Origin: JABFRG01 sp038210445
Lineage (GTDB): Bacteria; Myxococcota_A; Polyangia; Polyangiales; Polyangiaceae
Direction of reading: 5' to 3'
Assembly: GCA_038210445.1 (NCBI GenBank)
Contig: JBBQWQ010000018.1
Coordinates: forward strand, 1 to 64,000
DNA length: 64,000 nt
Below the pieces are notes generated by a model. That model did not search any database and was not told where the DNA came from. It was given only the letters and a program-made list of their open reading frames with translations. Position 1 is the stretch's first letter. Each line of letters begins with the position of its first letter. Position numbers and translations under genes: made by a program. Positions 28,192 through 36,578 of this stretch are shown here, piece by piece.

Positions 28192-29655
28192 TCAGTAGAT
28201 CGAGATGGGGAGGAGCGCGGCGCCCATGTCAGCCGGCAGCTTCCCGCGGTTCTTGGCGTCACCTTGGCCCAGGCTGCCGTAGGCGTTCTTCCCGAAGCAC
28301 TTCACTTCGTTACCGAGGAGCGCGCAGGTCTGGGTTTCGGCGGCGCTGACCGCGCGCACCTTCGCGCCCGGGCCGAGGTCGATGCTCAGCAGAGACGACC
28401 CCATCTGGTTGTTGGTCGAGCCCCAGGAGGTCGCGCCTCCGGGGAGCGGGCCGAGCTGTCCGTCGGAGCCGGCTCCGAAGCAGCGGAGCTCTTCGTTGTC
28501 GAGGACGACGCAGGTGTGGTTGATACCGACGCCGAGGCCCTTGGCCTTGTGTCCCTGCCCCAGATCGATGGCCTTGAGGGCGGCGCCCATCTCGCCGGCA
28601 CCGTCGCCGCGGCTGTTGATGTCGCCGGTGCCGCACTGGCCGAAGGAGGCGTTGCCCCAGCACTTCACCGTGGCGTCGTCGAGCAGCGCGCAGGTGTGCT
28701 GCGTCCCCGCGCCAATGGCGCGCGCCTTGCGGCCCGGTCCGAGGTCTACGGGATTGAGTGCCTGGCCCATCTCGCCGCCACCGTCGCCGCGCGCGTTGAC
28801 GTCGCCGTAGCCGAGCTGGCCCGAGGAGCTGCTGCCCCAGCACTTGACCTCTTCGTTGTCGAGGATGGCGCAGGTGTGCTCCCCGCCGGCGGCGAGGTGC
28901 TTGGCGGTGCGGTTGGTGCCGAGATCGACGACTTTGAGGCCGTCCCCCAGATCCGCGTCGATGCCTCCGCGACTCCGTACGTCGCCGGCGCCCAGCTGGC
29001 CGCGCGAGTTGAGGCCCCAGCATCGGACCGTGTCGTCGTCGAGGATGGCGCAGGTGTGCTCGTAGCCCACTGCGACCTCCTTGGCGGTGCGGGCGGCCGG
29101 CAGCTTGACTGCCTCGAGGGCGGCGCCCATCTCACCTGGGCCGTCGCCGCGGGTATCGAGATCGCCCAGCCCCAGCTCGCCGGTGCCGTTGTAGCCCCAG
29201 CACTTCAGCGAGCGATCGCCGAGGACGGCGCAGCTGTGGCGATCGCCGAGCGCGACCTGGGTAACCAGCGCCGAAGGCCCGAGGTCGACCGGCAAGAGCT
29301 TGCTCCCCATCTCGCCCGCGTTGTCGCCCCGCGCTGCGGTATCGCCCTGCCCCAGCTGACCGTTGTCGTTGCGACCCCAGCACTTGAGCGAACCGCGCGC
29401 TTCGACGACGCAGGCGCGGTCGATGGCGGCCGCGAGCTGCACGATGGTGGGAAACGGCGGCGGCTCCGCGTCTTTTCCCGCGTCGACGGTAGGCGACGCG
29501 TCGGGGCGTCCGGCGTCGACCGCGTCGCCCGCATCGCCGGTCGTCGCCGGCGGCGCGATGCTGCCGCCCGAAAGCTCGATGCCGCACGCTCCAGAGAGCA
29601 CGACGAATGCGATGGTCAGAGTGGACGCTGACGCACGGAGGAAGGGAGCGCGCAT
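28192..29655 (-). CDS. RCC1-repeat lipoprotein
   Basis: The 487-residue protein has a signal peptide with lipobox SGAC and a mature N terminus CGIELSGGSI shared with the lipoprotein at 4960-5892. After an Asp/Ala/Gly linker come seven RCC1-type repeats of about 55 residues. Each carries CWG/CFG plus QLGxGD and a conserved RGD..GEMG block, and each repeat has a HTCA-like strand. It should fold as a seven-bladed propeller on the cell surface and serve binding or adhesion. Confidence 0.9.
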   Translation of the reverse strand: MRAPFLRASASTLTIAFVVLSGACGIELSGGSIAPPATTGDAGDAVDAGRPDASPTVDAGKDAEPPPFPTIVQLAAAIDRACVVEARGSLKCWGRNDNGQLGQGDTAARGDNAGEMGSKLLPVDLGPSALVTQVALGDRHSCAVLGDRSLKCWGYNGTGELGLGDLDTRGDGPGEMGAALEAVKLPAARTAKEVAVGYEHTCAILDDDTVRCWGLNSRGQLGAGDVRSRGGIDADLGDGLKVVDLGTNRTAKHLAAGGEHTCAILDNEEVKCWGSSSSGQLGYGDVNARGDGGGEMGQALNPVDLGPGRKARAIGAGTQHTCALLDDATVKCWGNASFGQCGTGDINSRGDGAGEMGAALKAIDLGQGHKAKGLGVGINHTCVVLDNEELRCFGAGSDGQLGPLPGGATSWGSTNNQMGSSLLSIDLGPGAKVRAVSAAETQTCALLGNEVKCFGKNAYGSLGQGDAKNRGKLPADMGAALLPISIY

Positions 29656-29699
29656 GACTGCAAGCGTACTGCGATGGTGGAAGAATGCCCGAAATGAGC

Positions 29700-29729
29700 G
29701 ACGCCGCCCGGCTCTCGCGGGGCGGCGTC
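29700..29729 (-). terminator. Hairpin terminator after the 29761-31317 gene
   Basis: A perfect 10-bp stem (gacgccgccc / gggcggcgtc) with a 10-nt loop lies 32 bp after the stop codon of the upstream lipoprotein gene. Only a weak T-rich stretch follows on the minus strand, so it may act as a Rho-independent-like terminator or an RNA 3' stabiliser. Confidence 0.55.
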
Positions 29730-29760
29730 GAAGGCGAGCGCCGAGGGGTCGCGCGATGGT

Positions 29761-31317
29761 TCAGGGAATGTCCTTCACGTAGAGGCCCTTGCCCGGCTGG
29801 GTATAGAAGACCTTCTTGCCAGCCAGCGCCAGGTCGAGCCCCGGGTCTACGGCGGTGAGAAGCGGAGTCGCGGCGCCAGCACCTGCCACGTCGAGCACCT
29901 TGTAGTCGAGCACGGTGGTCTTCTGACCGGCTACGGTGATCTCGGTGGGGTTGTCGCCGATGAGGATCTTGGAGGTGGCGCCAATGCTGCCGCCGAACGA
30001 GGAGATCTTCCCCAGGTCCTTCTCGGCGCCACCCGCCACCGGCCGCGCCTTGAGAACGGTTCCCGAGGCCGGGTCTGGCAGGTAGAGCGCGTGCGAGCCG
30101 CTCCCGGTGAAGCCAATGGGGAGCGCGGTGGCCGCGGCCACCAAGACCGTGGGAGCCGCCGCGGCGGCGGTTGCCGAGAGCTGGATGTCGAAGCGCGGCG
30201 ACTGCGCGGTGCCGCCCGGAGCGAGCTTGTGCGAGAGCAAATTCTTGAAGTCCGACGAGAAGCCGAGGAGCCCCATGGCGCCGGCGTTGTCGATCAGCGT
30301 CACCACATTGGCCGCGGTGGTGGTGGCGGCCTTGTGAATGGCGCCCTGGTTCGTACGGTAGAAGGCTGTCGTGCCGTCGTCGGAGATGACGCCCTCGGCG
30401 ATGCCGCTCTCCACCACGATGGAGGTTACCGTGCCGGCAGCCGAGATGGAGTACGCGCGGCCCACGCCGGGGCGGGTCCAGGCGAACACGCGATCGCCCG
30501 CCGCGCTGGCATTCACCAAAGGGTTTTGGCCGGTTGCGATGCTAACCGGAGCGCCGGTGTCTTCGGAGCGACGAAGGGTGGCGGTGATCTGCCCTACGTT
30601 GCAGGTTGCCGAGAAGAGATACTTTCCCTTGAAGCCGAAGTCGGGATCGCAGGCCGTGGCGGCCGTGCCGCGCCCGAGCGGGCTCTGCACGACGTTGGCC
30701 GCGACCGCGAAGGTGGTGAGCGCGACCGCCAGCTCGTCGTTGGCCCCCACGTGGCGAATGAAGCCAACGCGGGTGCCGTCGACCGAGCCGGCGACGAAGT
30801 CCGCCGCAGGCGCGAGTGCCGCGGCGTCCTTCAGGCCTTGGGCCTTGGTCCAGATCTGGAGCTTGGCGTTTCCGGTCGCGGCGTCGGTGCCGGTCCACAG
30901 CCCGACCACACCTTGCGAGACCTGGAACGAGTCGTCGGTGGGCTTGCCGGGACTGCTCAGCTTCAGGTCGGCCGCGATCACCGTCGGAGCGCCGCCGGTG
31001 GCAGCCACCGCCTCGAGGGAAATCTTCGCGCCGAACGCCAGGTACACCGCGGTGCCGTCGGGCATCACGCCCACGACCTGCACGTCGCCCGCCTTGAGCA
31101 GCGTGCCTTGATCCTGGGGTCCGCCGTCGCCGCCGTCGGCGCTCGGGCCACCATCGCTGTTGGGGCCGCCGTCCTTGCCGGTGTTGCCGCCGGTGTCCTT
31201 GGTCCCGGAGTCGAACGTGGGCACCTCGATGCCGGTGCCGTTGTCGCTACAAGCGAGGAACGTGGAAGCGGGAACGAGAGCCGAGAGAGTGACGAGCGCA
31301 AGGGGACGGAGCTTCAT
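29761..31317 (-). CDS. Large secreted lipoprotein, probable beta-propeller
   Basis: The 518-residue product has a signal peptide ending FLAC and a long Gly/Asp/Ser linker (about 30-70). The rest is a regular series of short strands with Val/Gly motifs (VYLAFGAKISLEAVAATGGAPT, TFVVWTGTDAAT-like units) suggesting a propeller. It has no recognisable catalytic residues. I cannot place the family. Hairpin structures flank the gene on both sides. Confidence 0.65.
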   Translation of the reverse strand: MKLRPLALVTLSALVPASTFLACSDNGTGIEVPTFDSGTKDTGGNTGKDGGPNSDGGPSADGGDGGPQDQGTLLKAGDVQVVGVMPDGTAVYLAFGAKISLEAVAATGGAPTVIAADLKLSSPGKPTDDSFQVSQGVVGLWTGTDAATGNAKLQIWTKAQGLKDAAALAPAADFVAGSVDGTRVGFIRHVGANDELAVALTTFAVAANVVQSPLGRGTAATACDPDFGFKGKYLFSATCNVGQITATLRRSEDTGAPVSIATGQNPLVNASAAGDRVFAWTRPGVGRAYSISAAGTVTSIVVESGIAEGVISDDGTTAFYRTNQGAIHKAATTTAANVVTLIDNAGAMGLLGFSSDFKNLLSHKLAPGGTAQSPRFDIQLSATAAAAAPTVLVAAATALPIGFTGSGSHALYLPDPASGTVLKARPVAGGAEKDLGKISSFGGSIGATSKILIGDNPTEITVAGQKTTVLDYKVLDVAGAGAATPLLTAVDPGLDLALAGKKVFYTQPGKGLYVKDIP

Positions 31318-31414
31318 CGGGGAGACACCTCAAGAAGGAGTAGACCCGCGCACCTTAGCGCGGCCGACGATGCCTGCAACCCATGTGCACGGTGGGAAGG
31401 CGCACAAAGCGAGG

Positions 31415-31444
31415 GCGCCCGCCCTCAGCGTGGAGGACGGGCGC
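31415..31444 (-). terminator. Hairpin terminator after the 31473-33014 gene
   Basis: Two 12-nt arms (gcgcccgccctc / gaggacgggcgc, one mismatch) flank a 6-nt loop 29 bp after the stop codon. A short T-rich tract follows on the minus strand. This is a likely transcription end. Confidence 0.5.
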
Positions 31445-31472
31445 GCGGGTGACGAAGCGTGCAAAGAGCCCG

Positions 31473-33014
31473 CTACTGGCGTGCGGCGGCGCCGCCTCCT
31501 GCCGGTAGGCCGTTGATGGCGATGGCCCCATGGCGATTGACCAGCGGCTGATGGTAGGGGAATCCGTCCTTGTCCTCCCAGAGCTCGAGCTCACCCTTGG
31601 TCTTGATGTGCAAGATGTCGTCGAGCAGGCAAATGCCCCAGTGGCAGATGTCCTTGATCTTGTACCAAGCGTAGACGCGACCCTTGAGGAAGTTCACGTC
31701 GAGCGACGACGTGAAGTCGAGCTTGAGCGACGGCTGCTCGGTGTTCATGAGCAGGTTCAGGGTGGTCGGCAGCCTCGCGTCGACCACCGTGAGCTCCGCA
31801 CGGATGCCGCCCTCGGCGAGCTTCATGAGCTTCTTGCTGCCGACGATGAGGCGGACGTCGGGGTTGACGTTCACCGAGAGCTCCGGGCGAATGCCCAGAT
31901 CGCACTTGAGCGAGGGCGCGGTGGCGTCGCTGGCGACGGTGGGCCGCAGGGCCATGGTGGCAGAGCCGTCGATGCCGCCCTCGATGCGCACGAGCGGCAC
32001 GATGGAGAAGCCGAGCGATACTTTGGGCGACTTGAAGGTGCGGTCGAGGCGCTCGTCTTTCACCGAGCCCGACTTCTTGAACACCGGCGTCGACTGCCCG
32101 ATGAGATAGAGGGCGGCGTTGCCGGAGGTCGTTCGCTTGTTGTCGACGGTGGTCGCGGACGCGTCGCCCATGAACTTGATGAGCGAGATGTCCTTGCCGT
32201 GGAGCGAGATGCCATTGTCCCACACCGCCGAGCAAGACTCGGTCTGCAGGTTGGGCGTCTTCTCTCCGGCACTGAACGACGTGTACGCGGCCACCACCTT
32301 CTTGTCGCCGAGCGCCTTTTCCCAGTGCACTTGCGCCTGCGGTTCCCGGGGCGTGCAGGTGGTGCAGCTTGCGCGCGCGGGCGCGGGCGCCGGCGCAGGG
32401 GTGGGCGACGGCCCCGACGTGGGAGCCGGCGGCGCGGAGGGCGCGGGGCCAGGGGCGAGCTGCGCCGTGGGCGGGGCGTTGGGCGCCAGCCCCGACCGCG
32501 GACGAAGCGTCTTCGGCGACGAGGGCTCGGGCGGAGGCTCCGGCGCGGGGGCGGCGCTGTTGAAGTCGCCCCCGCCGTTCTTCTTCAGCTGTTCGAGCTC
32601 TTGTTTGTGCGCCGCCTTTTGCGCGTCGCGCTTCGCAGACGTGCCCTCGATGGCCCATCCGTGGGCCGGGAGCGCGGTCAGGGAGCCGCCCTGCTTGGCG
32701 CTCTCTTGCTCGGTCTCGTCGGCCGCATCGAGAATCTCCTTGACGGTCAAGGTCTCACCCTTGCCTACGTCGACCTTTTCGTTGCCGTCGAACTTGGCGA
32801 GCGCCTCGGCGCCGGTGAGCTCCTTGCCGTCCTTCTGGATCTTCGCGCTGAGCTGCTTCTGGAGCATGGGTGAACGAAAGGTGTAGGCGTTGAGCGGTAT
32901 CGCGGCAGAGGCGCCGCGCCCGGTGGATGGGCCCGGCCCGCGCGGGAGCGCCAGCGCCGATCCGCTGGCACCCAGCACGCAACCCACGAGAATGACCGTA
33001 CGCAAACGTTTCAT
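31473..33014 (-). CDS. Exported protein of unknown function with Pro-rich linker
   Basis: The 513-residue protein starts at ATG 33014 behind GGAGGG. It has a signal peptide (LGASGSALA), a charged N-terminal domain (EALAKFDGNEKVDVGKGETL) and a long Pro/Ala linker (about 155-215). The C-terminal beta-rich domain of roughly 290 residues has scattered Cys (SCTTCTPREP, CHWGICLLDD). It has no lipobox, so it is periplasmic or surface-exposed. I do not recognise it; a passenger or binding role is possible. Confidence 0.65.
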   Translation of the reverse strand: MKRLRTVILVGCVLGASGSALALPRGPGPSTGRGASAAIPLNAYTFRSPMLQKQLSAKIQKDGKELTGAEALAKFDGNEKVDVGKGETLTVKEILDAADETEQESAKQGGSLTALPAHGWAIEGTSAKRDAQKAAHKQELEQLKKNGGGDFNSAAPAPEPPPEPSSPKTLRPRSGLAPNAPPTAQLAPGPAPSAPPAPTSGPSPTPAPAPAPARASCTTCTPREPQAQVHWEKALGDKKVVAAYTSFSAGEKTPNLQTESCSAVWDNGISLHGKDISLIKFMGDASATTVDNKRTTSGNAALYLIGQSTPVFKKSGSVKDERLDRTFKSPKVSLGFSIVPLVRIEGGIDGSATMALRPTVASDATAPSLKCDLGIRPELSVNVNPDVRLIVGSKKLMKLAEGGIRAELTVVDARLPTTLNLLMNTEQPSLKLDFTSSLDVNFLKGRVYAWYKIKDICHWGICLLDDILHIKTKGELELWEDKDGFPYHQPLVNRHGAIAINGLPAGGGAAARQ

Positions 33015-33242
33015 GAGACCCTCCGTGCGGGAAAACGACGCCCCGGCTCCGTGTTCCGGAGCTCGGCGTGCGCTCTCCTTCTGCAGCACGCACCATGCCG
33101 CCCAGAGCGGCGCAAAAAACCGTGCAATATTGAGCCAACATAGGCACCGAGCCCGGGCGCGCCCGGGGTGCGCCCGCTGCGGGCATCGTCGCTCAAGGCG
33201 GCGCCCACCGTGCCGTTCGACCCATCGAGGGAGACGCGACGC

Positions 33243-34373
33243 ATGTTCTGGCGCAAGAAGCCCGTGACCGAAGGAACGTTCGTCGCGCCCGCATCCGTCG
33301 CTGCCACCGACGCCCGCTCGGAGGCCGAGCTCGAGCGCGCGCTCGAGACCACCGCCGAGCTCCTGCGTACGCTGGGCCGTCACGCCTTCGATCTGCCGCA
33401 GCGTCCGGCGGCCCGCGTGGGCCAAGAGTTCGAGCAGTGGGCGTCGCACCTTCTGGTGCTGAGCCCACCGCCCGCGGGCGCCGGCGACGAGCCCCGGAGC
33501 GATGGACCGCGCAAGCGAGAGTGGCGCAAGCTCGTTCGCTTCCTGGGCGCACACCGGCAGGAGGAAGAGCGGCACGTGGTGCAGAGCACCAGCGATCTCC
33601 GAGACACCGTCCTCAGCTTCGTGCGCTGCATCGGGCGCGCCACCCTCGAAGAGGGCAAGAACGCGCGCACCTTGCGCTCGCGGGTGGAGCAGTTGAAGGA
33701 AGCGGTGGAGCGAAATTCGCTGGACGATCTCCGGAGCAGCGCCCTCGAGGTGGCGCAGGCGGTGAGCTCGGTGCTGGAAGAGCAGCAGAAGCGCGCGACC
33801 GAGCAGACGTCGGTGCTTCGCGACAAGCTGCTGCGGCTCCAGGACCAGCTCGATGAGGCCAACCGCGAGGGCGCCACCGACGCCCTGACGCGCCTGCAGA
33901 ACCGCCGGGTGTTCGACACCGCTCTGGAGCGCGCGGTGGCCCTGGCCCCGGTGCTGCAGCGACCGACCTGCCTGCTCATGGTCGACGTCGACCACTTCAA
34001 AGCCATCAACGATCGCGTGGGGCACCCCGGCGGCGATCGCGTGCTGCGCGCGGTGGCCGATGCGCTGATGCGCGCCTTCCCCCGGCGCGGCGATCTGGTC
34101 ACGCGGTACGGCGGCGAAGAGTTCGCGTGCCTGCTCGGCGATACGCCGGCCACCGAGGGGCCCAAGCTCGCGTCGCGCGTGCTCGAAGCCATGCGCAAGC
34201 TGCGCGTCGACCACGAAGGAACCGAGCTTCGCGTGACCGCGTCGGCGGGCTTCGGCGTGCTCGGGGTGGGCGAGACCGGCGAAGCCTTCGTAGCCCGGGT
34301 CGACCGGGCGCTCTACGAGGCCAAGCACACCGGGCGCGACCGGGCCTGGGGCGCCGCGCCGTTCGCGGGCTGA
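33243..34373 (+). CDS. Diguanylate cyclase (GGDEF domain)
   Basis: The 376-residue protein has a helical N-terminal region (about 30-200) ending in a signalling coiled coil (VSSVLEEQQKRATEQTSVLRD) that joins a GGDEF domain (about 215-370). The catalytic motif is GGEEF (290-294). The product-inhibition RxxD site is present five residues before it (RRGD). It should make c-di-GMP from two GTP, and feedback inhibition is likely. No transmembrane helix or known sensor domain is visible. ATG 33243 is used because upstream codons are low-complexity. Confidence 0.92.
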   Translation: MFWRKKPVTEGTFVAPASVAATDARSEAELERALETTAELLRTLGRHAFDLPQRPAARVGQEFEQWASHLLVLSPPPAGAGDEPRSDGPRKREWRKLVRFLGAHRQEEERHVVQSTSDLRDTVLSFVRCIGRATLEEGKNARTLRSRVEQLKEAVERNSLDDLRSSALEVAQAVSSVLEEQQKRATEQTSVLRDKLLRLQDQLDEANREGATDALTRLQNRRVFDTALERAVALAPVLQRPTCLLMVDVDHFKAINDRVGHPGGDRVLRAVADALMRAFPRRGDLVTRYGGEEFACLLGDTPATEGPKLASRVLEAMRKLRVDHEGTELRVTASAGFGVLGVGETGEAFVARVDRALYEAKHTGRDRAWGAAPFAG

Positions 34374-34502
34374 CGCGGCAGACTTCGCGAGCGCTCGCGA
34401 ACCGAGCCATCATCACTCGGCCGGGCTCGCGAAGCAGCGCGAGCGGCATTTTCCGGGCTCGATCGCCGTGCGGCCGGAGGGTCTGCGCGCTAGCGTAGCC
34501 GC

Positions 34503-35234
34503 ATGAACCGTGTGGCCTCGGTCGCCCTCACCATCGGCATCGGCCTCTTCGCCAGCGCGGCATCGGCCACGCCACCGGGGCCTCCCGGCTACACCGGCAA
34601 GCCGAACTTGCTCGATCCATCCGGTGCAGGATGCACCAAATGTCACGGCGGCGGCCCCACCCCCACGCTGAGCCTCACCGGGCCCGACACCTTGCCCGCC
34701 GCGGGCGTGGGCACCTACACGCTCAAGGTCGCCGCCAGCTCGGGCACCGTGCGCTGCATGGTTTCAGCCACCGATCTCGCGGAGCTCACGCCCATGAGCG
34801 GCACGCTCGAGAAGTCGTTCGACGAGCTCACGCCCGGGCCCAGCGGGGGCGGCACCTGCATCTTCCAGCTCAAGGCCCCGGCCAAAGGTCCTCTCACCAT
34901 CTGGTATGCCGGCGCGTCGATGAACGGCCGCAGCACCAGCGGCGACGGCTACGCGAGCGCGAAGCGCGACATCACGGTGGTCTCGACCGGCACCGGCGAT
35001 GCCGGCGCCAAGCCGGTGACCGATGCGGGTGTGACCCCGAGCGGCGACAGCGGAACTGGCCCAAGCGTCGATTCGGGCGCCTCCGGCGAGACAAGCAGCG
35101 GCGGGCGAGCCCCCGGCGAGGCGAGCGACGCGGCGCCCGCAGACGGTGGTTGCGCGAGCGCGCCGGCCCCCGCGCCCTCGCTCCTGGGCGCGCTGGTCGT
35201 GGCCTCGCTCTTGGTCACCCGCCGCCGTCGCTGA
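34503..35234 (+). CDS. Exported CXXCH protein with MYXO-CTERM-like tail
   Basis: The 243-residue protein has a signal peptide (SAASA), then GCTKCHGG (Cys44, Cys47, His48), a standard c-type haem attachment site. A Reeler-like beta domain follows (PTLSLTGPDTLPAAGVGTYTLKV). This resembles the choice-of-anchor V group. The C terminus is a long Ser/Gly/Asp linker, then GGC, a hydrophobic helix and RRRR, the layout of the MYXO-CTERM sorting signal. It is probably a surface-anchored single-haem protein. Confidence 0.8.
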   Translation: MNRVASVALTIGIGLFASAASATPPGPPGYTGKPNLLDPSGAGCTKCHGGGPTPTLSLTGPDTLPAAGVGTYTLKVAASSGTVRCMVSATDLAELTPMSGTLEKSFDELTPGPSGGGTCIFQLKAPAKGPLTIWYAGASMNGRSTSGDGYASAKRDITVVSTGTGDAGAKPVTDAGVTPSGDSGTGPSVDSGASGETSSGGRAPGEASDAAPADGGCASAPAPAPSLLGALVVASLLVTRRRR

Positions 35235-35237
35235 GCC

Positions 35238-35825
35238 TCACTCGGCGGTCCAGCGCAGCAGACAACGGCAGTCGCGCTTTCCCTCCGACACGCAGCGCAT
35301 GGGCTCGATGGTCACGTCCTTGCACCCCAGGGTCTCGAACAGCGCGGCGGTGGTCTCTTGCACCATGAGACACAGGTGCGGATGGTGACCGGCCCAGTTC
35401 GCGGTGATCGAGAGCGCCTGGTGATCGCCCATCTCGATGCGCCGCTCGCCAGTGTCGTGCAGCAGCCGAAAGAGCCACTGCACGTGGCGCGCGTAGAGGC
35501 GGGGCGAGAGAATTTGTTGCGCCACGAAGTGGTAGATGCCGGTGCGGAGCGGTCGCATTCCCTGCCGCGAGGCGTCGCGCGCGAGGGTCCGGCGATCCGC
35601 CTCCGAGAGGTCGGCGAAGACGATCTCGAGCACGCGGTGGATGATGCGCGCGTCGTACCAGGCGCTGGCGAGAATCTCCCCGGCGTCGCCCCCGAGCTCC
35701 GCGCGGTCCAGCGCCGACAGGCCGGCGAAGACGCGCGCGTACGCCTCGCTACCCTCGGTCACGCGATACCACTCGAGCAGAGCCCGCACCACAGAGCCCT
35801 TGATTCTAGCCACCGGACGAACCAC
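35238..35825 (-). CDS. Hypothetical protein with C-terminal V4R-like Cys pattern
   Basis: The protein has about 195 residues from GTG 35825 (GTG 35813 also possible). It is helical in the first 140 residues. It ends with ETLGCKDVTIEPMRCVSEGKRDCRCLLRW, a Cys spacing seen at the end of V4R-like ligand-sensing domains. No DNA-binding or enzymatic motif is visible. Many myxobacterial paralogues of this size occur as stand-alone genes. Function unknown; a small-molecule sensor is one possibility. Confidence 0.55.
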   Translation of the reverse strand: MVRPVARIKGSVVRALLEWYRVTEGSEAYARVFAGLSALDRAELGGDAGEILASAWYDARIIHRVLEIVFADLSEADRRTLARDASRQGMRPLRTGIYHFVAQQILSPRLYARHVQWLFRLLHDTGERRIEMGDHQALSITANWAGHHPHLCLMVQETTAALFETLGCKDVTIEPMRCVSEGKRDCRCLLRWTAE

Positions 35826-35930
35826 TGCCTTGATGATAGCGCTTCGTCCCCGCCGACGACGATGCCGCGTGACGCGCGCCCGAAAAGCCATCCGCGGGCG
35901 CGCGCCTTGGCCTATCCTCGAGACCCGCGC

Positions 35931-36494
35931 ATGCGACTCCTCCGACTGGCACTGACAGCCACCGTGCTTTGGGGCTGCGACCACCCGGCGCCGGCAGCGA
36001 CGCCCGCGCCTCCGGTGCGGCCTGTACGGGCGGAGCAGCCCGCACCGGGCAGCGCGCCAGACGCCGGTTCGGCGCTCCCTTTGCCCGTTCCGGCAACGTC
36101 CACGGTCGAAGTCGTCGAAGTCGTCGAAGTCGCCGGCACCGAGCCCGCGCTCGGCGCGGCGCTGTCGAAGAAGGGGCAGGTGCTCCTCACGCGGTCCGAT
36201 CTCCTCGACCCGCAGGTCTGGTACGACGAGGACACGATGCCGCTCCACGCGCACGTGGTGGTCGACTTGGCGCCCGACGCTCGAGCCCGCTACGAGGCGT
36301 TCGTCCGCACGCATCCCAAGGCTCGCTTCGCCATCGTGGTGAACGGCGCCGTGGAGCAGGTGCGCCAGGCAACCACGCTGGGCGTGGACGGCCGGCTCTT
36401 CATCACGCCGCGCGTTCCAACGGGGGCGAACAGCAACGCCGCGGTCGCCTCGGCCCTCTGCGTTTCCATGGGCGGCAAGCCCCGAACCGACTGA
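35931..36494 (+). CDS. Lipoprotein, 187 residues
   Basis: The signal peptide ends at LWGC. A Pro/Ala linker and a VEV(VEV)n tract, encoded by three 9-bp units, precede a compact alpha/beta domain (VLLTRSDLLDPQVWYDEDTM, RFAIVVNGAVEQVRQATTLG). The pattern of two parallel strands recalls SecD-like periplasmic domains, but the similarity is weak. It is divergent from the helical protein at 35238-35825. Confidence 0.68.
   Translation: MRLLRLALTATVLWGCDHPAPAATPAPPVRPVRAEQPAPGSAPDAGSALPLPVPATSTVEVVEVVEVAGTEPALGAALSKKGQVLLTRSDLLDPQVWYDEDTMPLHAHVVVDLAPDARARYEAFVRTHPKARFAIVVNGAVEQVRQATTLGVDGRLFITPRVPTGANSNAAVASALCVSMGGKPRTD
36105..36131 (+). repeat. 9-bp repeat, three copies
   Basis: The unit gtcgaagtc is repeated three times in tandem and encodes Val-Glu-Val in the linker of the lipoprotein. 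It is in-frame. Confidence 0.9.
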
Positions 36495-36507
36495 GCTCGA
36501 GACGAAA

Positions 36508-36538
36508 CGCCACCCGAGACGCGAGGCCTCGGATGGCG
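36508..36538. terminator. Bidirectional hairpin between convergent genes
   Basis: Arms cgccacccgag and ctcggatggcg (one mismatch) enclose a 9-nt loop in the 84-bp gap between two convergent genes. On the minus strand the stem is followed by TTTCG. It is likely the shared terminator of the lipoprotein and thiolase genes. Confidence 0.5.
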
Positions 36539-36578
36539 CTTGTAGGATGCACGCACTGCCGGCGCAGCGCGTTTTTCT

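Noticed and set aside
28030..29631. Long plus-strand frame opposite the RCC1 gene.
   Set aside because: The repeated Ala/Val/Glu stretches mirror the RCC1 repeats on the other strand; there is no domain of its own.
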